NCBI GenBank assembly: GCA_031267345.1
Contig: JAIRZG010000124.1
Span: forward strand, 1-19,486
Source: Zoogloeaceae bacterium
GTDB lineage: Bacteria; Pseudomonadota; Gammaproteobacteria; Burkholderiales; Rhodocyclaceae
Direction of reading: 5' to 3'
Length of the DNA stretch: 19,486 nucleotides
Part shown: one piece after another, positions 6,493 to 13,869 of the stretch
Position numbering within the stretch: the first letter of the stretch is position 1
Layout: the number at the start of each line of letters is the position of its first letter
Position numbers and translations under genes: made by a program
Notes under the pieces: generated by a model
Databases searched by the model: none
What the model was told of the DNA's origin: nothing
The model's input: the letters and a program-made list of their open reading frames with translations, nothing else

Positions 6493-9162
6493 ATGAAACG
6501 CATGTTATTCAATGCGACACAGGCTGAAGAACTGCGTGTCGCCATTGTCGATGGACAAAAACTCATAGACCTCGACATTGAATCGGCCGCCAAGGAACAA
6601 CGCAAGAGCAACATCTACAAGGGAACCATCACCCGCATCGAACCTTCGCTGGAAGCCGTTTTTGTCGATTACGGCGCGGAACGGCACGGCTTTTTGCCTT
6701 TCAAGGAAATTTCAAAACGTTATTTCCAGCCGGGCGCGGACAACCGTTCCAACATCCGTAACGCCCTGCGCGTGGGTCAGGAACTCATCCTTCAGGTTGA
6801 CAAGGATGAGCGCCACAACAAAGGCGCGGCGCTGACCACCTTTATTTCGCTGGCGGGGCGCTATCTGGTGCTGATGCCCAACAATCCGCGCGGCGGCGGC
6901 ATTTCCCGTCGCGCCGAAGGTGATGAACGCGCCGAACTGCACACCATCCAGGATCAGCTCGAAGTCCCTGACGGCATGAGCCTGATCATCCGCACTGCCG
7001 CCATCAATCACCAGATTGAAGAACTGCGCTGGGATCTGAATTACCTGCTGCAACTGTGGAGCGCCATTGAAGGCGTTGCCGACAAGTCCAACGCGCCGGT
7101 GCTTATTTATCCGGAAGGCAGTCTGGTTGTCCGCGCCATTCGGGATTACTTTCAGCCCGAAATTGGCGAAATCCTCATCGACACCAAGGAAATTTTCGAG
7201 CAGGCCGAGACCTTCATGGCCTCGGTGATGCCGCATGACGTGGGACGGGTCAAACTGTACCGCGACGACGTGCCGCTGTTTTCTCGCTTCCAGATCGAGC
7301 ACCAGATCGAAACCGCCTTTGGTCGCCAGGTGAACCTGCCTTCCGGCGGAGCCATCGTCATCGACCATACCGAGGCGCTGGTGGCGGTGGATGTCAATTC
7401 CGGACGCGCCACGCGCGCCGCGAACATCGAGGAAACCGCCTTCAAGACCAATCTGGAAGCCGCTGATGAAGTCGCCCGTCAATTGCGTCTGCGGGATCTG
7501 GGCGGGTTGATTGTCATCGACTTCATCGACATGGAGTCGGCGAAAAACCAGCGTGAGGTGGAAAACCGCCTGAAAGACGCGCTGAAATTCGATCGCGCCA
7601 GGGTGCAGATGGGCAAGATCAGCCGCTTTGGCCTGATGGAGCTTTCGCGGCAACGCCTGCGTCCGGCGCTGGCGGAAACCAGCTACATTCCCTGCCCGCG
7701 TTGTAGCGGAACCGGACATATCCGCTCCACCGAATCCGCCGCCCTGCACATCCTGCGCATCCTTGAGGAAGAAGCCATGAAAGATGGCACTGCCGCCGTG
7801 CATGTGCAGGTTCCGGTCGATGTCGCCACCTTTTTGCTGAATGAAAAACGGCAGGACATCCAGTTTATCGAGTTGCGCCACAAGGTTTCCATTCTGCTCA
7901 TTCCCAATGTGCATCTGGAAACGCCGACGCACAACATCCTCCGGTTGAAGCACGACGACCTCAACGTCGAAGACCTGCGCGAACCCTCTTACAAAATGAT
8001 GGAGACGCCCAGCGAGGAAAAACCGGGAACGGGCGACAGCAAGCCGGAGCCGGTCCGTCCGCGTCAGGAAGCCGCCCTCAAGAACATCACGCCGGAAATT
8101 CCCGCGCCGATCGTCCGCAAGGCGACGCCGGAATCCGGCGGCGGCATCGTCGCGCGGATTCTTTCCTGGTTCCGCGCCAGCGCGCCCGCCAACGGACAAA
8201 AACCGCGTGAAGGCGCGCGGCGCGGCGCGCAAGGCGAGCGTAGCGACAATCGCCGCAAACCGCGCGATACGCGACGTGGCGAAAACGCCGTCGGCAAGCC
8301 TGAAAAAACCGAACGTCCGCCGCGCAACGAACGCAGCCGTAGCCGCGAAGCTACGCCCGCCACCGCGCGGGAACCTCGCAAGACGCGCGAACGCGGCGAA
8401 CCCAAAACGGAACGCCGCGAACGCGAACCGGTCGCGGAAAAAATCCCGACGCTGGAAGTTGTCGCGTCCGGCAATACGGACAGCGGCGAAGAGAGCGGCA
8501 ATCCCCGTCGGCGCAACAATCGGCGCGGGCGCAACAATCGCCGCGATCCGGTCGTGGAGGAAAGCGGCCTGACGGCGGAAAAGCATCTGCTTGACCCTGT
8601 GGGCAGCGAGGATTCCACGTCGCATGAAAATGTTCACGCGCCCGGCGCCACTGCGCCGGTCACGCTGATTGCCGACGCGCACGAAGCCAGCGCGTCCACG
8701 GCGGAAGTTTTTGCCTTGCCGCACAGTCCTTCCGCTTCGTCGACCGCTACCGCGCCCGCCGTCGTCACCAGCGTCGCCGCCAACGTGATGGTCTCCGAAG
8801 CGGTCGCCTTCTCCGACGAAAGCGGCTCGCCGCTGGTGCCGCCGCCCGTCGAAGTGCCGACGACGCCACTGGTGTTCATGCGCGCTTCAGAAGACAGGGA
8901 ACAGAAGGCGAAAGACAAAAAACCTGCCGCCGCTGAACAGCCGGAGCTTGCCCTGACGCGCCCGACGCCGATTGATCTGGAAAAGGAACTGACGGAAAGC
9001 GGCTTGGTGCTGGTGCAAACCGCTGCCGACGCGCCGCTGCCGACGCCAACTCCGGCGGCTCCCCCCAAAGGCCGACCGCGCCGCCAGAAAGCGGACGTAG
9101 TCCGGACGGAAGAACCCCTGGTGCTGGTGGAAACCCAGGATTCGGGAGCGAATACGCAGTAA
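6493..9162 (+). CDS. rne: ribonuclease E
   Basis: An 889-residue endoribonuclease for mRNA decay and for rRNA and tRNA processing, and scaffold of the degradosome. An S1 RNA-binding domain covers about residues 37-120 (IYKGTITRIEPSLEAVFVDYG). The DNase I-like catalytic site contains Asp300 (VAVDVNSGR) and Asp343 (VIDFIDM), matching D303 and D346 of E. coli. The zinc-link CPRC is at Cys401 and Cys404. Beyond about residue 510 the sequence is disordered. It has a strongly Arg-rich segment at about 570-690, then an acidic, Ala/Pro-rich tail that presumably binds partners. I chose the ATG at 6493 because family members begin MKRMLFN and CGGAG lies eight bases upstream; an open frame extends 40 codons further but reads through leader sequence. 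A long leader with terminator-like hairpins precedes it. Confidence 0.97.
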   Translation: MKRMLFNATQAEELRVAIVDGQKLIDLDIESAAKEQRKSNIYKGTITRIEPSLEAVFVDYGAERHGFLPFKEISKRYFQPGADNRSNIRNALRVGQELILQVDKDERHNKGAALTTFISLAGRYLVLMPNNPRGGGISRRAEGDERAELHTIQDQLEVPDGMSLIIRTAAINHQIEELRWDLNYLLQLWSAIEGVADKSNAPVLIYPEGSLVVRAIRDYFQPEIGEILIDTKEIFEQAETFMASVMPHDVGRVKLYRDDVPLFSRFQIEHQIETAFGRQVNLPSGGAIVIDHTEALVAVDVNSGRATRAANIEETAFKTNLEAADEVARQLRLRDLGGLIVIDFIDMESAKNQREVENRLKDALKFDRARVQMGKISRFGLMELSRQRLRPALAETSYIPCPRCSGTGHIRSTESAALHILRILEEEAMKDGTAAVHVQVPVDVATFLLNEKRQDIQFIELRHKVSILLIPNVHLETPTHNILRLKHDDLNVEDLREPSYKMMETPSEEKPGTGDSKPEPVRPRQEAALKNITPEIPAPIVRKATPESGGGIVARILSWFRASAPANGQKPREGARRGAQGERSDNRRKPRDTRRGENAVGKPEKTERPPRNERSRSREATPATAREPRKTRERGEPKTERREREPVAEKIPTLEVVASGNTDSGEESGNPRRRNNRRGRNNRRDPVVEESGLTAEKHLLDPVGSEDSTSHENVHAPGATAPVTLIADAHEASASTAEVFALPHSPSASSTATAPAVVTSVAANVMVSEAVAFSDESGSPLVPPPVEVPTTPLVFMRASEDREQKAKDKKPAAAEQPELALTRPTPIDLEKELTESGLVLVQTAADAPLPTPTPAAPPKGRPRRQKADVVRTEEPLVLVETQDSGANTQ

Positions 9163-9170
9163 GTCGTGGT

Positions 9171-9200
9171 CAGGCGGGCGAGCCGGATTTCGCCCGCCTG
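9171..9200 (+). terminator. strong inverted repeat after rne
   Basis: A perfect 11-bp stem, CAGGCGGGCGA (9171-9181) with TCGCCCGCCTG (9190-9200), and an 8-base loop, eight bases after the rne stop. There is no T run, so it may be a processing or stabilising hairpin rather than a classical terminator. Confidence 0.6.
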
Positions 9201-9208
9201 ATGTTGCC

Positions 9209-9306
9209 TGACGACGCTGAATCGTCGTCATTCCCGCGCGCCCAACCCCCAACCTCCATTCCATCGCAAGTTAACCGTCATTTCCCGGACAAGCGAAAAT
9301 CCATAA
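9209..9306. repeat. REP-like palindromic repeat region
   Basis: TGACGACG/CGTCGTCA (9209-9230) forms an 8-bp stem and runs into CGTCATTCCCGCG. A second, degenerate version, CGTCATTTCCCGGACAAGCG, starts at 9276. The form CGTCATTCCCGCG...AAGCGGGAATCC is a familiar intergenic repeat in betaproteobacteria; both copies here are decayed. Confidence 0.5.
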
Positions 9307-9343
9307 CCCCTTGCATTCAGCGTTGCATCGAGAGAAACCCGCC

Positions 9344-10309
9344 ATGCCATCCCCGATACTGCGCGCCTTTGCCTGTCGCTGGTTGTGTTTTGTCGCCGTG
9401 GCGATGCTGTTGGGGCTGATGGGACGCTGGCATTGGGGCGCGGATCTGTTTTCCCATTTTGTCGTTCAGTACGCGCTGCTGCTGTTGTTGTTGACCGGGT
9501 TGTTGTTCTGGCATCGGGCGGGACATTGGCGTTGGGCTGCCCTGGCCTTGAGCCTGTCGCTCTGGGGATTTATCGCCCTGTCGCTCTGGTTGCCGATTGA
9601 TTCCGCCGATTCGCCCGTCGCGCAAACCCGCCTGAACTTCCTGCAATTCAACGCCCGACAAAATACCGCCGTCCTGACGCGCTGGCTGTTGCAACACCAG
9701 AACGACGAAACGCGCATGGATGTCGTCCTGGTGCTGGAAGCGCCTGTCGCATTCGCGGTGGAAATGGAAACGCTCGCCGAGGTCTTTCCCTATCGCCTTG
9801 CCCAACTGGAGGATTCGCCTTTCGGCATTGCGCTGATGAGCCGCCACCCCCTTGTCGGGGCGCGCATACTGGATGTCATCGGCACGGAATTTCCGGTAGT
9901 GACGGCGCAGCTTGTCCTGCCGGAGGGACGCCAGGTCATGTTGTTCGGCATACATCCGCCGCCGCCCGTGGGCAGCGATCTGGCGGAACTGCACACGCAA
10001 TTCATGGACGCCTTGGCGCTACAGATTGATCCCGCCGTCCCCACCGTGGTGTTCGGCGATTTCAACGCCACGCCCTGGTCGCCCCGGCTGCAAGTCTTCA
10101 TGACGCAAACCGGACTCTACGACGCGCAACAGGGCTTTGGACTTTCCGGCACATGGCCTGCCTTCACCGCCCGTTATGCGGATTTTTTGGGCATCCCCAT
10201 CGACTTGACGCTGGTCTCCAACGACCTCCGCATCCACACCCGCCGCACTGGTCCGGATTGGGGTTCGGATCATCTGCCGGTCATGACCGGAGCGAGCATT
10301 CGGAAGTAA
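9344..10309 (+). CDS. membrane-anchored endonuclease/exonuclease/phosphatase-family protein
   Basis: A 321-residue protein with three predicted membrane helices at residues 8-26, 36-56 and 64-84. A C-terminal EEP (DNase I-like) domain lies on one side of the membrane. The expected metal and catalytic residues are all present: Asn103 (LQFNARQ), Glu132 (LVLEAP), His204 (FGIHPPP), Asp239 and Asn241 (FGDFNATPWS), Asp287, and Asp309-His310 (GSDHLPV). It is therefore probably an active phosphodiesterase or phosphatase, but its substrate (nucleic acid, phospholipid or inositol phosphate) cannot be told. The ATG at 9344 was chosen, with GAGAG about nine bases upstream; a TTG at 9311 is a poorer option. 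Palindromic repeats lie on both sides, and it converges on the WG-repeat gene. Confidence 0.85.
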   Translation: MPSPILRAFACRWLCFVAVAMLLGLMGRWHWGADLFSHFVVQYALLLLLLTGLLFWHRAGHWRWAALALSLSLWGFIALSLWLPIDSADSPVAQTRLNFLQFNARQNTAVLTRWLLQHQNDETRMDVVLVLEAPVAFAVEMETLAEVFPYRLAQLEDSPFGIALMSRHPLVGARILDVIGTEFPVVTAQLVLPEGRQVMLFGIHPPPPVGSDLAELHTQFMDALALQIDPAVPTVVFGDFNATPWSPRLQVFMTQTGLYDAQQGFGLSGTWPAFTARYADFLGIPIDLTLVSNDLRIHTRRTGPDWGSDHLPVMTGASIRK

Positions 10310-10334
10310 ACGCGGGACAAGTTGAAATTCGCCG

Positions 10335-10359
10335 CTCCCGCTTATCAAGGGAATGACGG
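10335..10359 (-). repeat. degenerate REP-like repeat between convergent genes
   Basis: Read on the minus strand this is CCGTCATTCCCTTGATAAG followed by CGGGAG, a decayed relative of the copies at 9209-9306. CCC/GGG arms flank a short loop. It occupies most of the 50-bp gap between two converging genes and may end both transcripts. Confidence 0.45.
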
Positions 10360-11838
10360 TTATTCAGAGATTCCTGAACGGGTCTGCGCGCAATTTTCAG
10401 AAAAATCCCGGGGATAAATTATTTCGCCTTTCGCGTTTCTGGCGACATCGGTATCGCAAACGTTGTCCATATACAGCAAGACTTCGCCCTGTGTATTCAG
10501 GTAGTAGGTGACGCCATTTTTCTTTGCCCAAAGTATGTCTTTTTTGCGCTGCTCCCTGCCGCTGCTCTCCACCATGTTTTCATACTGCGGTTCTATAACC
10601 CACTCCCCTTCGGCGTTGATAAGACCGGCTTTGCGCTCCTTGAAGGCAACTGCCAGACCGCTATCAAGAAAATGATCAATCCTGTCAAACTGAAAATCAA
10701 TGACCTCATTTCCATGCTCGTCAAGATAGCCATATTTGCCATTTTTTACGACCCGCAAAAGACCATTTTCAAACACGAGCATATTTTCATACTGTGGTTT
10801 TGCCAATACTTTACCGGAGTAATCGGCAAGCCCCCATTTTTTATCTTTTTCAAACCTTATAAATCCCTTATCCGCCACTTTACCTGCCTCAAGCCAGAAA
10901 TCCGCCGTCAGCAGCACTTCGCCTTTGGCATTGATGAGATACGCCGCCCCGTCTTTGCTGGCAAAGGCAAAGCCTTCCTCGTGAAACTCAAGGACGGCAT
11001 CGAATTGTGGCGCGATGGCCATCTCGCCTTCCGTATTGATATACCCCCACTTCCAATCCACCTGCACACTTCTTAATCCGCTCCGGAACCGCGATTCCGT
11101 TTCCGCTTCGGCAACATAATTACCCTCGCTATTGATATATACCACTGTATCGCCCTGCCTGAGTGTTCTCACCTCATGTCTGACCGTGCTGCTGGAATCA
11201 AATTTCGGTTCAATGACAAATTTCCCGCTTTTATCAATCAATCCCCACTTCCCGTTTATTCTGGCACTGGCGAAACCATCCTCTTCAAAGCCATCAGCGA
11301 ATTCAAATTGAGGCTCTAAAAACCACTCGCCTTTGGTGTCGATAAAACCATATTTGCGTTTATTTTCCTTACCTATTTTTTCATCAATCGCAACGACGGA
11401 AAATCCATTTTTAAAATAGTCGCTCGCACTGGAAAATTGCGGCTTTATCACTACTTCGCCTTTGGTGTTGATATAGCCGTACTTGCCAGCAAGCCCGACA
11501 ATAATCAGCCCCTCGCCCAACCGTCCCATGTAGTCAAACTGCGGCTCCACGACCACCAACCCATCCTCAAAATTGACCATGCCAAACTTGGGTCTCGCTC
11601 CAAACGCTCCGCTTTTGACGATGAAGGCAATGTTTTCTCCATCATTCACGCGAATGGCGCCAAAGCGTGGCTCGACCACCACCTCGCCCTTGCTGTTGAC
11701 CAGTCCGCACGCTCTTTTGGCGACGCAGAATTCATAATAATCCGCAGCGCTGTCCGCATACGCCAAACCCGCCCAAGAACAGAACGCCAGCAACACTGCA
11801 AAGACGGTGTAAAGCGCCCTTGATTTTTCGGTTTTCAA
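10360..11838 (-). CDS. secreted WG-repeat protein
   Basis: A 492-residue exported protein. A signal peptide (residues 1-28, hydrophobic core VFAVLLAFCSWAGL, probable cleavage AYA|DS) is followed by about twelve WG-type repeats. Good examples are KYGYINTKGEVVIKPQF, KYGFIDTKGEWFLEPQF, KWGLIDKSGKFVIEPKF, KWGYINTEGEMAIAPQF and KWGLADYSGKVLAKPQY; others have lost the aromatic-Gly pair. WG repeats form beta-propeller-like binding surfaces of largely unknown function. The start is TTG at 11836-11838 with GAGGGA upstream; an ATG seven bases earlier is out of frame. The tail has two Cys outside the repeats. The sequence looks more AT-rich than its neighbours, which suggests transfer (an impression, not a count). 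The truncated gene at 11878-12120 lies 39 bases upstream in the same direction and may once have been co-transcribed. Confidence 0.85.
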   Translation of the reverse strand: MKTEKSRALYTVFAVLLAFCSWAGLAYADSAADYYEFCVAKRACGLVNSKGEVVVEPRFGAIRVNDGENIAFIVKSGAFGARPKFGMVNFEDGLVVVEPQFDYMGRLGEGLIIVGLAGKYGYINTKGEVVIKPQFSSASDYFKNGFSVVAIDEKIGKENKRKYGFIDTKGEWFLEPQFEFADGFEEDGFASARINGKWGLIDKSGKFVIEPKFDSSSTVRHEVRTLRQGDTVVYINSEGNYVAEAETESRFRSGLRSVQVDWKWGYINTEGEMAIAPQFDAVLEFHEEGFAFASKDGAAYLINAKGEVLLTADFWLEAGKVADKGFIRFEKDKKWGLADYSGKVLAKPQYENMLVFENGLLRVVKNGKYGYLDEHGNEVIDFQFDRIDHFLDSGLAVAFKERKAGLINAEGEWVIEPQYENMVESSGREQRKKDILWAKKNGVTYYLNTQGEVLLYMDNVCDTDVARNAKGEIIYPRDFSENCAQTRSGISE

Positions 11839-11877
11839 TTTCCATCCCTCGTAAAAATAGCACGTCTGACCTTGCGG

Positions 11878-12120
11878 TTATTCCTCAAACAAACCACAAA
11901 CAAGCGATGATTTGCCATCATCATGTTGGACAAGATAAGCGATGCCAGACTTTGCTTCGAACTCAGGCATCGACACTTGCAATTTTTTTCCGGTTCTCTG
12001 GAAAATGGCATCGGATAGTTTCTGCACATCGGCAGATACCGTCACAATAAACCAGTCATAACTATAAAGAAATGACGGGATTGCCAGTTCAATCGCGTCC
12101 AGTCCCAGAAATTTTTCATC
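11878..12120 (-). pseudogene. 3' remnant of an unknown gene, 5' end lost at a repeat element
   Basis: About 80 codons of normal-looking protein sequence end in a stop at 11878-11880. It reads DAIELAIPSFLYSYDWFIVT, then a helical stretch (VQKLSDAIFQRTGKKLQ), and closes with LVCGLFEE. The frame has no start with a ribosome binding site. Upstream it passes directly into the hairpin element at 12114-12178, where the predicted residues become non-protein-like. The simplest reading is that insertion of the element, or recombination at it, removed the 5' part. I do not recognise the family. It lies just upstream of the WG-repeat gene, so the two may have formed a small operon. It could still be expressed from an unusual start. 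Confidence 0.5.
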
Positions 12121-12178
12121 GTAAAACCAACTCCGGTTGAAACCCCGCCCTAAAGGGCGGGGTTTCAGGCGACCGTTT
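12114..12178 (-). repeat. hairpin element, copy 1
   Basis: On the minus strand the order is AAACGGTCGCC, then a perfect 12-bp hairpin (GAAACCCCGCCC at 12139-12150 with GGGCGGGGTTTC at 12155-12166, TAAA loop), then a conserved tail beginning AACCGGAGTTGG and ending ATGAAA at 12114-12119. Both flanks are shared with copy 2 at 13756-13847, while the hairpin core differs. It marks the point where the gene at 11878-12120 loses its 5' end. The hairpin recalls ends of IS200/IS605-type elements, but no transposase is present. Confidence 0.8.
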
Positions 12179-12280
12179 TGGGAGGGGAGAGAAACCCCTT
12201 CCAAAACACGTTAGACCGACAGACCTGAAGGCCTGTCGCTAATTTCTTGCTAAAAACAAACATCAGCGGCGCTAAAGCGC
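12175..12280. repeat. cluster of three further hairpins
   Basis: Directly beside copy 1 come GTTTTGG-G-AGGGG/CCCCT-T-CCAAAAC (12175-12207, one wobble pair), CGACAGACCT/AGGCCTGTCG (12217-12238, one mismatch), and GCGC-TAAA-GCGC (12269-12280), which has the same TAAA loop as copy 1. None has a T run. No gene is seen between 12121 and rarA. Confidence 0.6.
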
Positions 12281-12320
12281 AGGAGAGAATGATCGACGGA
12301 ATGGCAAAGCGTATTTTGCT

Positions 12321-13649
12321 TTACGCGCTGTCCTTTGTCTTCGGATATTTGTCATCCAGTTCGTGCAGGTGCGCCAGTTTTTCCTTGATCCTGGCTTCCA
12401 GTCCGCGCGGGGTGGGACGGTACCAGCCGGGTTCGGCCATGCCTTCCGGCAGATAGGTTTCACCTGCGGCGTAGGCTTCGGGTTCGTCGTGGGCGTAGCG
12501 ATAGCTTTTGCCGTAACCCAATTCTTTCATCAGTTTGGTGGGAGCGTTTCGCAGATGTTCGGGCACCGGGCGGGACTGATCCTGGCCAACGAAGGATTTT
12601 GCCGCGCCGTAGGCCATGTAGGCGGCGTTGGATTTGGGCGCGACCGCCATGTAGAGCGCCGCTTCCGCCAGCGCCAGCTCGCCTTCCGGCGAACCCAGAC
12701 GCTCAAAGGTATCCGCCGCCGTCAGGGCAATCTGCGCGGCTCTGGGGTCAGCCAGACCAATGTCTTCCCAAGCCATGCGCAAAATGCGCCGCGCCAGATA
12801 GCGCGGGTCAGCGCCGCCATCCAGCATCCGGCAAAACCAGTAAAGCGTCGCGTCGGGATTGGAGCCGCGCACGGATTTGTGCAGGGCGGAAATCTGGTCA
12901 TAGAAAGCGTCGCCGCCTTTATCGAAACGCCGCAGATTCTGCGCCAATGCTCCGGCGATAAACGCGCCGTCAATCGTGCGGCGGTTCGCGCCCTCGGCGG
13001 CGATGATCAATTGCTCAATGAGATTCAGGAGCTTGCGGGCATCGCCATCCGCCAGGTCGATCAGGCGACTGCGCGCGGCCTCGTCAAAAGCGAGATCGGC
13101 GAAGGCGGCGGCCTGGGCGCGCTCGAAAAGTTGTTCGAGTTCGCCCGTTTCCAGCGGTTTCAGCACATAGACCGTCGCGCGCGAGAGCAGGGCGGAATTG
13201 ACTTCAAAGGAAGGATTTTCCGTGGTCGCGCCAATAAAGGTAATGACGCCGGATTCCACATAGGGCAAAAAAGCGTCCTGCTGCGCCTTGTTGAAGCGGT
13301 GGACTTCATCGACGAACAACAGAGTGCGCCGCCCCTGCTGCTGGCTGATTTCCGCCTGCTGCATGGCTTCGCGGATGTCCTTGACGCCGGAAAAAACGGC
13401 GGAAAGCGCGATGAATCCACATTCAAACCCATCCGCCATCAGCCGCGCCAGCGTGGTCTTGCCCACCCCCGGCGGCCCCCAGAAAATCATGGAATGCGGT
13501 TTTCTGGAAGCAAAGGCAATACGTAAAGGTTTGCCCGGCCCCAAAAGATGCGACTGCCCGACCACTTCATCCAGCGCCGCCGGACGCAAACGTTCCGCCA
13601 GCGGTTGAAAGCCGGGATCGGCAGTGGTGGTGGAAAAAAGATCAGTCAT
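12321..13649 (-). CDS. rarA: replication-associated recombination protein A (RarA/MgsA), AAA+ ATPase
   Basis: A 442-residue AAA+ ATPase related to clamp loaders that acts at stalled replication forks and interacts with SSB. Walker A is GPPGVGKT at residues 58-65, Walker B is LLFVDEVHRF with Asp114-Glu115, and sensor 1 is GATTENPSFEVNSALLSRA from residue 140. The C-terminal half (SDPDATLYWF-like region, ARRILRMAWEDIGLADPRA, LPEGMAEPGWYRPTPRGLE) is typical of RarA. Length is normal (E. coli 447). The start is the ATG at 13649; no Shine-Dalgarno is visible. GATAAT at 13679-13684 on the minus strand is a possible -10 box. The gene is bracketed by inverted copies of the hairpin element, but the protein itself is intact. 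Confidence 0.96.
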   Translation of the reverse strand: MTDLFSTTTADPGFQPLAERLRPAALDEVVGQSHLLGPGKPLRIAFASRKPHSMIFWGPPGVGKTTLARLMADGFECGFIALSAVFSGVKDIREAMQQAEISQQQGRRTLLFVDEVHRFNKAQQDAFLPYVESGVITFIGATTENPSFEVNSALLSRATVYVLKPLETGELEQLFERAQAAAFADLAFDEAARSRLIDLADGDARKLLNLIEQLIIAAEGANRRTIDGAFIAGALAQNLRRFDKGGDAFYDQISALHKSVRGSNPDATLYWFCRMLDGGADPRYLARRILRMAWEDIGLADPRAAQIALTAADTFERLGSPEGELALAEAALYMAVAPKSNAAYMAYGAAKSFVGQDQSRPVPEHLRNAPTKLMKELGYGKSYRYAHDEPEAYAAGETYLPEGMAEPGWYRPTPRGLEARIKEKLAHLHELDDKYPKTKDSA

Positions 13650-13755
13650 GAGAAAACAGCGCGGACATGTATGCGCGCATTATCGCCCAATGTCGGGCAA
13701 GGCTGTGCCGATTCGGGTCGCGTAACGATGGCCGACAGCCAGCGACGCACGCTCG

Positions 13756-13847
13756 AAACGGTCGCCGAAACCCCGACCGTTGATAAGGGGTCGGCTCCCA
13801 CCTTATCAATGGTCGAGGTTTCAACCGGAGTTGGTTTTATAATGAAA
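13756..13847 (+). repeat. hairpin element, copy 2
   Basis: AAACGGTCGCC (13756-13766) is followed by a 22-bp stem (13767-13788 with 13801-13822, one mismatch and one wobble pair, 12-base loop) and a tail AACCGGAGTTGG...ATGAAA ending at 13847. GACC at 13775-13778 can instead pair with GGTC at 13789-13792, giving a competing smaller hairpin. The flanks match copy 1 almost exactly, in the opposite orientation. The tail carries the TATAAT box upstream of rnhB and an SD-like GGAG before the ATG of ATGAAA. Confidence 0.8.
13838..13843 (+). promoter_or_regulatory. candidate -10 box for rnhB
   Basis: A perfect TATAAT 26 bases before the rnhB start. It lies inside the tail of hairpin element copy 2; copy 1 has TTACGAT at the same place. 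No clear -35 is visible at the normal spacing. Confidence 0.4.
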
Positions 13848-13869
13848 CGATGCAGAACGCGGATACGCC

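Noticed and set aside
6712..8724. 670-codon minus-strand frame opposite rne
   Set aside because: A by-product of codon bias; the plus strand has all RNase E catalytic motifs.
12139..12166. Rho-independent terminator
   Set aside because: The 12-bp GC-rich stem is not followed by a T run on either strand beyond the TTT inside the stem, and its flanks are shared with copy 2, so a repeat element fits better.
12121..12204. Extension of the truncated gene to a TTG at 12204
   Set aside because: It would read through both arms of the hairpin and lacks a ribosome binding site.
12114..12280. CRISPR array or riboswitch
   Set aside because: There are hairpins but no regularly spaced direct repeats or spacers, and no riboswitch core was recognised.
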